64,000 bases of DNA from Isoetes taiwanensis (Eukaryota; Streptophyta; Lycopodiopsida; Isoetales; Isoetaceae): positions 7,766,017 through 7,830,016 of the forward strand of contig JAJEKV010000051.1 in assembly GCA_021234155.1 (NCBI GenBank), written 5' to 3'. The notes under the pieces are model-generated. The model made no database searches. It saw only the letters and a list, made by a program, of their open reading frames with translations, and was not told the DNA's origin. This document shows, in pieces, positions 24,357 to 34,900 of the stretch (position 1 is the stretch's first letter; the number at the start of each line of letters is the position of its first letter). The translations under genes and the position numbers were made by a program.

Positions 24357-26021
24357 ATGGCTTTCGCGTCGCCCCACATTAGAAGAGGCCAGACACCTCC
24401 CGGCGGTTCATCTACATTTGATCCTTTCAGCTGGTCAGAAGGACCTGATTTGTCAAAACCCCAAAGCCCAGCAGTTTGCATTTCAATCGAGAACAATGCC
24501 GTAGCAGAAGGGAGCCTAGGAGGAAGCCCTGTTGGTCGCCCAACCATACGCATGCATCAGGTCTTGCTGATATCACTCTCACTTTACCCTGACTATAATT
24601 TTTATCTTTCCAACAAATAAGAGGGTTATGCTGGATTATCTTTGTACTGTTGGATATTTACATACTAGATTAATCTTTTGGCAAGCTGTTTAATGCGTTG
24701 TGTGAATGGCTGTAGCCTGCAGGTGGAGTGAGCACGTTAAAATTTGGGGATAAGCTCTCATTGGAGGAAGCAGAGGCCTTACTTAAAAGGTAAGATAATT
24801 GATGTAGGACATGATTCATAATTTGCTTATCTTGGTATCCTAGTACAGACCCATTGAATCAGGTAATCGGCATCATTTATGTGAAAAGAATATGGCAAAC
24901 GTGACCAGAAACATTTCCATCTCATTCTTGTAATGGCATTGAAGTTACCTAATGGATTGAACAGTTCCACTCTGTCCATACAATCACTTATACAAGAAAT
25001 TGTTACTCTAGCACTTGCTATGAATTGTGCAGAAATAGACACGGTTAAGTAATAAGCTACCTGCACCATGAGATACTAATAGAAACTTAATGCAGGAGGC
25101 CTGGTTCTGACACCAAAAAGAGAGAGATGTCTGGCAGTGGAATATTCTCAGGAGAAGATGCAGGGGATGGTGCAGAATCGCCTAATGGATTACTTACCCC
25201 AGAAAGATCTAGTGTTCGGTTGTATCAGGTAATCTGAAAATCTGTTAGCAACCAGCATTAGATTTACCATTACTAATTTGTTGTGCTAACCACTTTCAGT
25301 CAACTGGTGGTGGAGTTAGCCAAATTTCATTCGGAGGAGCTGAGGATGTGTCTCCTAAAAAGCCAACATCACTTCCAGAGGTGGCAAAACAAAAAGAGCT
25401 GAGTGGCAGCCTAGAAACATATGCTGATGTTCATCATAGCAGACCATTTTCAAATGCTAAAGCTAAAGAGCTTGAGGGCAGCGACATCTTTGGTCCACCT
25501 CCTGAAATACCAGCAAGATCCTTAAATCGAAGCCTAGAAGCTAAGGCGGAGCCAAAGGAAGTGAAAGGACCCGCAGAGCCAGCTCCAAGAAATGTCAAGA
25601 CTCATGTTAAAGTGTCCAATGTCAGTGGGTATTTCCATGTTTTTAGATTATTGGCAAAGCATTCCTTTTTTCCCCTTAGATTAAACTATAAACCTTTACT
25701 TTGCTAGCTTTACCCTAGTGACACATAAAACATTTATATTGAATGCAGCCTGCTGGAGGACGCAGTCAGATATCCTTTGTGGAAGAGATGGCTGAGTTGA
25801 CATCAAGGAAGGTGCATGATCAGAAAATGGCAGAACTTACAGGAAATGACATTTTCAGAGAAAATTCGCCAATGATGTGTGCAGACAAGCCTGTTAGTGT
25901 TGCAAAACTCAGAGAAATTAGCGGCAGTGACATCTTTGCTGATGACAAGCCTGCAGGACGGGATTGTGTTGGGGGCATCAGAAAGCCTCCTGGCGGTGAG
26001 AGTAGCATTGCCCTTGTTTAA
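24357..26021 (+). CDS. DUF4057 family protein, five exons, 334 aa
   Basis: Exons: 24357-24560, 24716-24789, 25096-25228, 25300-25620 and 25749-26021 (stop). All introns are GT-AG, and the joined frame stays open with phases matching, giving 334 residues. The family is a conserved plant protein of unknown function. Two short motifs recur: G-G-x-S-x-I-x-F near residues 71-78, 141-148 and 247-254, ending in PPGGESSIALV at 324-334; and S/T-G-x-D/G-I-F near 105-110, 195-201, 274-280 and 301-307. VSPKKPTSLPEVAKQ followed by KELSG, and APRNVKTHVKVSNPAGG, are family hallmarks. The N-terminal FDPFSWSEGP corresponds to the family's 'LLTWSE' start. Met at 24357 is preferred over 24339, which opens a less family-like extension. 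No signal peptide or membrane segment; likely a soluble, low-complexity protein. Codons are intact and CAG/CTG-rich, unlike the surrounding transposons. No overlap with other genes. Confidence 0.93.
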
Positions 26022-26440
26022 AACTGTTACAAGTGATTTGGTCAATATCATCATTACCATTTTGTGAATACACCTTATGCACCAAAATTAGTAAACCTGT
26101 GAATGCTGATAGACGATCACAAACACATCATTTTTTTCACAGAGAAAATTTATAGTGTAGATGTGGCCTGCTGAAGGCCATGCTGGTTTCTATGTTCCTT
26201 GAAGGTTTTTGAACTTTCTTGGCTTAGAAGACATTTTAAAGATTTTCAGTTTTTCTTAAGTCCAAATACAACCACCTCGGTAACAAGATTTTGCAGAACC
26301 ATGTCAGTTCCTTGTAGAATGGAGCATTTGGAAATTGAAGTCCTAATTGTACAAAAAACTTTGAACTTACAAAAGCAATTAAAACTGTAGCAGGATCAAG
26401 TCTTGCCCATATTTCTGGGTAAGCTCGTACAGAACCTAGA
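26022..26440 (+). other. Probable 3' UTR and downstream flank of the DUF4057 gene
   Basis: AT-rich, no open frame of note, no clear AATAAA signal. It is assigned by position only. Confidence 0.35.
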
Positions 26441-29240
26441 ACCTGTTAAGAATTCACATAAGAGCAACTAATGTATGTACAAAAAGCAAATAGTGAAAGA
26501 TGTTTAAACAAAAGCCATGCTCTTATACATTTGTGTCCAAGGGTGGCTTAGTTTGTGACTACTTTGTCAATGGTAGGGTTGGGCGTGGAAGCTTCCAGCC
26601 ACGGCGTAAAGTTGAAAGCTGGTGGCTACCGAGCGCCAGAAGAGTTTCTCTGAGCCGTGATATCCCTCGGAGCGCGTGGAGAAGCATTATCCGACATATC
26701 AAGGGAAGCAAGCATAGAGGGAGAAATTGACAATGTCAAAGGATGAGAGGGAGAAAGAAGAAGGAGGCGCAGGCAAGAGTCTCGAGGAGGAGGATGCAAG
26801 GGATGGCACTTCCAAGAAACTGCCTCTGGCGAAAAGTCCGCTCAAGAAAGTGAAACCTAATCGATCGGGGTCAGCTTTGTTGGCTTTGGGCCATTTGCAG
26901 GGAGAGGTGTGGTGTTGCGCCTTCTTCTATTGCTAGTTGGAAGGTCCTGCTTCCTCTCACAAGTGGAATTCTCCACACCTCTGCCGGGTCCGGACACTGT
27001 TTTGATGAAAAGAGATGGTGGCCTATCTGCCCCCGCCCTTTATGCTAACCCTTTGCTTGGTGTTGCCTTTTATTTCTTCTTCTCCAAGGTTTCTTTTGGC
27101 GCTTCCGGTCTTTTCCTTTGGCCTCCCTTTCCTCTCCTTTGGCGCCCTCCCCTTCAAGTGGGCGAAGCCCTTCCTCTTTTGCCGCTTCTTCCTTCTTAAT
27201 CATTTCTTTGTCGACGCTGCTTAGCTACTCCGTAGCCGAAGTCTCGTATAGCTCTTTTCGTGCAAAAGTACTTACCACTCACACACAAGGCACGAGAAGC
27301 ACTTTCTAAAGCTTTTTGAAATGCCCCCACGACTCTATGAGGGTCACTCCTTTTTGCTCTAACTTTAGTTTTCTAAATGTTTTTAGTGTTAGAACACATA
27401 CATTCCTAGCTTAAATCTCTTTAAATTCTAAGCTTCACGTACCAAAGGGCTCTTATGTACGTGCCCATTAACGGGGAATTAATGAGACCATTCAGATACA
27501 TCAACCACCGAGGCTTTTCAAGGACTCTACCCCCCTTCCCACAAAACAGGTGCGATAGAATAGAACATCATCATCCATAGAACTCAAACATAGAATAACA
27601 TCTAATCTATCTACCTAAACATACATGGTTAGGTTCCTTTGTTAGGGCTTACAGGATCTCTGTAATCTATAAGGCCTCTGAGGCTGAACTAACATGTTAA
27701 CCAGCTCATCATTTATTCAAAGCCTAGTGATTTCACAAATCGTATCAGCCATTTACCTAATCCTCTAATGCGCCCATGCTCTCTCGCTCTAACAAGGCAA
27801 AATGTTCGGGAAGATTCACAGTAAATGCGCTTTTAGCTACCGCAATGCGTAATCAGCAGCTTGGCTTACGAATGGCTCAAGAGCTAAAAATACCTAAAAT
27901 GGAAAAGGTTTAGGTTTTCCTTTGTTCCTTTTTTATATGACCTTAGGTTTAGGTTAGAAGGGACTAATGGGGCTTTGCCATTTGGCAAAGGGGTTTAATT
28001 GCATATGTTTAATAGACATGTGCAACATACGCAGGTTGCCCCTAGGCTACAACCTTTACGCTTCTCAAGTACTCTTGTCATGGTGACATGTACGCTGCGA
28101 CGCGGCAAAGATAATATAATGATTCTCGCCATATATTATGCTGACGCCAAGCACCCTCCCTCCTTTTTATCGTTGTGGTAGTCTCTTTTTGGCAAGCGCA
28201 TGGACATCACATGCACTACTATTTGGAGTCGTGGAACCGTGGAATATCTTCTTATTGGTGGCCAAACAGGGAGTTTTGGTCCTTATCTGAAGGTGAGGTG
28301 CATATTGATGGCCATTCAAGTAGATTCCATAAGTATACCTCGCATTAAGAGCTGTGATGTTTCTAGGCGGCTGGCCCAGGTTAACCGCGCTGGTAGCTTT
28401 GATGCAGAGGGGCATCTTCCAAAAACCAGCTCAAATGAACGCTACTTGAATGCATATGATCGTCTTGCAGAAAGCAGTTCTATTGTAGAATGTATAGATC
28501 TATGTGGGAGGGTTTCAAGCTAAGACAATCCGAATATCAATACAGCTCCTTTGTGGAGTTTGCAGAGCCTCTTGTGCAAGGAGGACACTGTGATAATTGT
28601 GTTCCTGAAAATGCTTAAAGGCAGGCATATATGTGCAGACTGCATAAGTGTTTGAAGATAAAGGGTCTGGAAAATAGGTTGCATAGAAGAAGCCTTCTAT
28701 GGTAAAAAGGAAGGGAAGGATGAAGTACAACCAATATGTAGATGAGGCTTCATCTCTAGATGTGCGCTTGACCGTTAATGTGGGAGTATCGATGTGTGAA
28801 ATTCCCTCTATGTTGTTGTATACAAGTTTTTGGATGTTGAATGTGTCAGGGGTGTTGTGAGTTAGGAAAGAAGATCTGAGTAGAAGGTAGAAAAGAGGAT
28901 ATGAGTTAGATCACCTGTACATTCAATGTGTCTTCAAAGTTATGATGGAAACTCCAGCATCTATAAATTTGAAGTTGAAAAGATACCTGAGTTGGAACAC
29001 TCATCAACCGGTAGAATAGAATAGAATAAAATAGATTTTTTAACGTCCACGGAGACCAATAGGTCATGGGACCCATACAATGGGCTAGTACAATCATTAC
29101 TACTAGGAGATTAAAAAACCCCTGTCTCAAAAGGTTTTCAAGGGAAAAACCTTTGCAGTAATGATGATACTAGACAATCAGAGATAATGACTAATGAGGG
29201 CTCAGTAATTGAAGATGTTCATGTAGAACCTCAAGTATGT
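26441..29240. other. Intergenic, no gene recognised
   Basis: Short frames only. At 26727-26936 (+) a frame starts with a strongly charged stretch (SKDEREKEEGG, KSPLKKVKPNRSG) before losing that character. At 27015-27224 (+) is a Phe/Leu/Pro-rich frame in pyrimidine-rich DNA. At 28200-28523 (+) a 107-codon frame has no recognised domain. None has splice or family support. Near 29016-29040 there is a short AGAAT/AAAAT-type simple repeat. Confidence 0.4.
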
Positions 29241-29244
29241 ATAA

Positions 29245-29615
29245 TGCCAAGTCATGCACAGATGGTGCTCTGAGAAGTTGTGGAATGGAATGCTAAGGTC
29301 AAAAAATGATTCCGGACTATCTGAAAAGCAGGGCAACTCAGAAGAGTATGGCTTTCATCTTCAATAACCTGTTTCTCGCGACAATTGCGGCCGCTCCCAT
29401 CTACCTGTCTCAATCCGTAGCCTGTGGGACCCCGTGCGAATTGATGCAATAGCTACAAGCTTGTTCATGGACAATGAAGCAAGCAAATAAGCTTGGGGCC
29501 CTGGTGCCAAGGTGGGATTTATGTGTGCATGATAATGATCAGTTTTCACTTGGGCCAAGGTAACTGCGTCCCATATCTTTTGAGAAAAACGACCATTGAG
29601 ATATTGTTGCAAAAG
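29245..29615 (-). pseudogene. LINE reverse transcriptase C-terminal relic
   Basis: The minus strand gives, in two overlapping frames, SIRTGSHRLRIETGRWER, then CREKQVIEDESHTLLSCP and AFQIVRNHF. This is the C-terminal tail common in LINE polyproteins: an RTGSH-type helix, then 'EDE.H.L..CP....R'. It is similar to the end of the LINE fragment at 11.0-11.2 kb but on the opposite strand. Upstream catalytic parts are absent and there is no visible target duplication. Confidence 0.75.
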
Positions 29616-30640
29616 CTCAGGATCAGAACTGGTAGGAACTGCTATTATTTGTAAGGTGTTGGATACTAGTCTCCATTGCTATGAGGGAGTGAGTGGCTAT
29701 TGTATGAAGGATTTGGAGAGTGCATTTTCAGCAGCATATGAAAGTCACTTTACAATATATTGATACATGCAAAGAGATGTATGCCCTGTATGAGGCTGGA
29801 GACATCAAATCTTGTACAATTTTGGACAATAGAAACCTTTTCATGAAAGCACGACACTTTACGCTTTATTATAAATACAAGTAGATATTACCGTCATTGC
29901 AGCAGACTGTTGCAACGATGCTAAGGACACACAAATTCATTCTAGTAGTGTATGGATTCTACCCATAAATTGTGCCTTTTATTTAGTCTAGCGTGTAGAG
30001 GGTACGTGGAGGCTCATCTTGAATTCAAGCCATACCACAGTTTGTGATGTCAGGTCTGTTATCTTTGGTATATCAACAAAGATCATATCAATGGAGAGGA
30101 TAGGAAGAAGAAGGAAGAGATTTTGGGATATTGACGAGAACGGTGATGAGGAAGACGAGGAAGACAAGTTGGAAGATGTCGAGACATCTAAGGAAGCATA
30201 TCGATGCCCCGAGCCAGCTGCAGCCCCTATAGATACCCCATCTAAGCTGTGACCAAATTTCATTCCCTTGCATATGGAGGATCAATCTCTTGCTGTGAAT
30301 TAGCTACTAACATATGTTTGTATTGTTTGTGCGACTTTTGGTGTATGTAAAGCGCTAGGTAGCTCAAGCAAGTACATTAGGGCAATTATGTGAACTTTTT
30401 GAACGGGTTGCTGGAATTTTAAATGTACTTATTTCATGTATAAATTTTGTCTTATATATTTAAAAAGGGGCAAAATTCCCGTTTGTTTGTAATTATGACG
30501 CAGTAGAGGCCGGGCGGTTGATGCTTAAACTCCGGAGGAAATTCCTCCCTCCACCCCCTCCGTGAAAATTCCTCCGTAAAATTTCTTCCAAGAAAATTCT
30601 GCATCGAACCAAGAAAGTAGAACAATAATTTGAATTTTTT
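29616..30640. other. Intergenic; one acidic open frame
   Basis: At 30019-30252 (+) a 77-codon frame contains RIGRRRKRFWDIDENG and then an Asp/Glu run (DEEDEEDKLEDVETS), ending PAAAPIDTPSKL. It resembles the acidic tail of a nuclear protein but has no recognised family. It could be a last exon of an unrecognised gene. The rest has no recognisable content. Confidence 0.3.
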
Positions 30641-30654
30641 CCGTGATCGTGTGA

Positions 30655-30770
30655 AATATGCACCGGGTGATTTGAAACTCAATGTATGACGAAAACATGC
30701 AATCGGGTGGATTTTGAAACCTACTAATGAGAACATGCACCGTGATTTTGAAACCGAATGTGGCAAACAT
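30655..30770. repeat. Three diverged tandem copies of a ~40-bp unit
   Basis: Each copy holds a core like ATGCACCGGGTGATTTTGAAAC (variants near 30657, 30698 and 30735), separated by about 40 bp. No function is evident. Confidence 0.5.
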
Positions 30771-31537
30771 CAGATGGCATCTCGTGAATTCAAAATTGTG
30801 AAGAGTAAACAAATGTGTGGTATGCAAAGACTTCGAAAAGTGGGAGAGATGAGAAAGGAAAAGAAGATGGCAGAAAGCATGATAGCGAATTGAAAAGGGT
30901 AGTACATCCTCAAGGTATGTTACCAAAAATAAGGACCTGTGCAAAATGTCATATCAAGTATGAGAAAAGAAGCCGAATCTCCTCGCTCCTAATCAAAGCG
31001 TACTTATTTGCTTCTAGATTCTTGCAAAGATCACGTGCTATTGAAGCTTTTTGAACCTCGTGGATTGGTTTGCCTTCACAAGCAAAGTGGTCACATGCAC
31101 CTAGAAAACCTTAAAGATGGATTGAAGAGGTAAATGTTTCAATAGTGGTGATAAATTGGCTGCCAAGCACTCAGTTTTATCAATGGTTGTGGGGAAAATG
31201 GTGATTTAAATAAAAAGGGAATTGTTGCAAGATGCTCAAATGCTATCCCCGAATTCCTCTATATGCCGCTAGCGCGTAAGAAAGAGAATGGCAATTGTCG
31301 GTTCAAACATTTGGGCATTAGCAGGCGGTGAATGCTATGATCTGATCGCTTGGATGAAGAAAACCAAGCTAAAAGTCATCCAGCCCGCTTAACAACACCA
31401 AGTGTTTCACCAAAATACAGGATGTGAGGAAAAAAAGAAGCAGCAACCAAGCCCTCACATTCCTCGTATTAAAGCTTTGTCAAAGAAACTATTATACTGT
31501 GCCTTCGTTGTTTTCATGTACATTTTCATGCACATAT

Positions 31538-31904
31538 GTGAACTCCTCTACTAATCTTAGTTTACTGCTTTTGATGTAGCCTTTTCTTGGCCTGCTTTTG
31601 CTTATTATACATATGTAAATGAGGTTTGGTGGGTCATCTACTTGCTTGGAAGTATTTCTATGTATATTATGTGATATATATGTACATATGTAAGGATGTA
31701 AGATTAAATGTGCCGTAAGTGAACCTTTAATAATCTTGAAGTTTACTGCTTTTGATGTAGCCTTTTTCGGCCCTGTTTACTTAATGTATTATACATGTAA
31801 ATGAGGTTCATGGGGGTCATCTACTTGCTCTTGGAAGTATTTCATGTATAATATGTGATATATATGTACATATAGTGTATGATGTAGGATTAAATGTGCT
31901 ATAA
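31538..31904. repeat. Tandem duplication, unit about 181 bp
   Basis: Copies at 31538-31718 and 31719 to about 31904 share GTTTACTGCTTTTGATGTAG, GTAAATGAGGTT, GGTCATCTACTTGCT, GGAAGTATTTC and ATGTGATATATATGTACATA. A few indels separate them. The flank beyond is rich in ATGTAC-type words. Confidence 0.85.
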
Positions 31905-34900
31905 ATTGATACTATATATAATCTACTCGTGACATATGTAATCAATATGTACAGATTCAATCAAATCTTTATACATGTAACTGATATGTACCGGTATACA
32001 TAGTATTTCTTACTTATGTACCGATATGTATAGAGTTCAATGCATGTTTTCTCCAACTTACATATTTTCTTTTGCAATGTGCGTGCCGAAGCCATATGAG
32101 CAGCTTTGTGGAGGAGGAAACCAGATGTATGTTGGTATTAGAATGTTTGAATACTCAAACCGAAAGGTATAAGGAAATTGAAGGAGAGGAAACACTTGTT
32201 GCTGTGCATGTGTCAAGCATGAACAAGCAAGAGAGAATTTCTAAAAAGCTTTCAACTCTATGAGGCAGAAGTTTGCCATAAATTGCAGTTGCACTGTGAT
32301 GTATGTGCTGTTGGTACACATGATGGGGTTTTGTCGTGCACAAAGCTTACATTTTGTAATGTTAGCACTCTTTTGAGAGAAATGGTTTGCCAAAAGAGGA
32401 AAGGGAAGAGTGGTACAATCTAAAGTGCATAAGGGGATTGTGAAATGTGGTAAGCAAAGATTCCTTTATGTCCAAAAAGAGACTGACGTAATAATGAAGA
32501 TGATATTAAATGTAAGGTGCTTACTCTATATGGACGAGAGAAGTCAAGGAAGGCACTTCTAGAAGACTAAGATTGGTGGAGAAGGCAAAATGCATGCTCC
32601 TTTCATGCTATCCGCCATGTTTGATCACATGAAAAGTTTGTGCATCACAACTTTGCAGCTCATTGGCAGTATAAGAATTTAGGAGAAGCATTCAGAGGTC
32701 TAAGAGATGATTCTCGTGATATCGCAAGTAGACTTTGCGTAGTAATTACACATTGCGCCCCTTCAAAGAAGTACCGAACATTGGAATGCGCACTGTGATC
32801 ATCATTCTTTTGGTACACATCACTTTCGTAAATGGTAAGTTGCGTAAGATCGTTCACTATATGTTTCTCGATGATAGAAGTCATGACACATTTTGTACAA
32901 CATGCATTTTGGAACTTCATCTTCTGGTTGAAAGAGAATGGAGGATCTCACATGTGGTATCATCTCTGTGGTCGATGGTTGTGCCGCCTACCAAATCCGT
33001 AAGATCATTCTACTTCATATGCAGTACTCATTGTCAAAGATGGCATTCGTGGTACAATGAAATTTCTTCGATCGTGGCATGGGAAGGGGAATATGATGGA
33101 GAGGGTCGCCAAGGCCAAGCAAATCCTTGGCCGCTGAGCAAAGAAGAGAGTATGATTGAAATAAAGGGTGCCTATGATGCCCGTGTTGTTTTGAGAAACA
33201 AGAAATCTCAAGTTCAGAGTGTATTGGGAAGTGAAGGAGGCCGAGATTGATGTGTCAAAGCCATTTGATGTGCAACCCCTTCCCGGTGTCCAAAGTCAGC
33301 ACTGTATCTCCATAAGTCCTGAGGACCTAACCTATCATGGTTAGACCACTATCTTGTTTTGGCAAAGGCTCGCATAAAACTTTGAATGGCGGTGCATGTG
33401 AGTTCATTCAACACCGTGAAGTGACATTGAAGAAGCTTTAGTCCCATGCGCACATGCCGAAGGTACGTAATTGGAATCCTAAACCGCAATGTTTGCAAAC
33501 AGGTAGAGTGAGCTACATGATGTGATACTTTGGTGATAATTTTGCTTTTTTGCTCTTTCCGGGTAATGAGGAAGATGTGCCATACTATGTTCTTGCTTGC
33601 ACTAGAGAAAAGCATGTATTGATCAAAATAAATATTGATGATTACAAGAATGAGATCATGCAGTGACGCAATTATATCAGCCTACTATTATCGAATTGCC
33701 GTTGCCATAACAAATATAAGTTGTTGGATGATAGAGAAGTATCAAGTCGCAGAGTCTGCTTATTGGAGCTAAATTTCCTATGAAGAAGATAAATCACAGG
33801 TTAGTTGGTGCTAGTGCAGCTTTTGCATTGTCTCGATGATGTGCATGAGATGTTGCTAGGAAGTCTTCCCTAAAATGGTGGATGCCTTGGATTAGGTGAA
33901 GGCTTTGAATTTGCAAAGGTTTTGTATTGTGTTACTTTTGAATTGAATTGAATTTGCAATGGTTTGTACCGTGGTGAATCCACCTCAAGGTTTGTAAAAT
34001 ATAGCATGGAACATGTTGAAGTTCAAATTGTAGACAAGTGCAAAGGTACACATAATTATAAATCGATAAATAGTACGTTGTACACTTAATAACTTAAGAA
34101 GCAAGTCTAATCACTATGTCATTTTGGGAACACAATATCTCAAGCATTCATTGCATCATGCACTTCTTCCAACGGTTTTCGGATTTACATGTGGTGCAGC
34201 AAAGAGCACTTGCCGTTGGGCATTCTCTCGCTATTGGAAGGCCGGTCCACCCTATTGGTCGATCAACTACTTCGCGAAAGGATGGTCTCCCCAAGGATTA
34301 TGTAGTAAACCTTGGACCTGCAAGTAGATTTAGCAAATTGCTTCGAAAGTATCCGAATCAATGATTCTCTCAACCATTTCCCAAAGCTCGTGAAGCATGG
34401 TATTCTCGACCTTGATTAGTCCCCGCCAGCATGGTTGTGGAACTTAGATTTCTTTCTTCTAGATCAGCTTGGTTGAAGATCTACTACCGGGTTGAAGAAT
34501 TTGACACTTGTTTCAGGGATCATTCCCTTACACCTACAAATGCATACAAAATTATTAGTATATCATGTGAAAGCTTTAATCAGATACCTAAGTTATGTAC
34601 ATACAAAACAGATAGTAAAAAGCTCTACAACATACAACATCTAAGCATAATTGTATTACCTAAGTTAGATACATACCTAAGATGTGCCCTGTCTCACTTG
34701 TTTGCTATCTGATGTACCAAAGACACTCATCTTGTACCCCCACCTTCATCATCTTCACTAGATTCTTCTATTGTAAATCTCTTCAATCGTGATGCTAGGC
34801 TTCTAATTAGCAAGCAACCTCTATTGCAAAAAGCCCATAAACTATCAATGTCTTCTACCATATTGAGATTTTATGCATTTCACTACCGTAGTCATTGTAT

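Noticed and set aside
28200-28523. 107-codon plus-strand frame, possibly a PPR-like gene piece
   Set aside because: No repeating 35-residue pattern could be confirmed and the reading changes frame.
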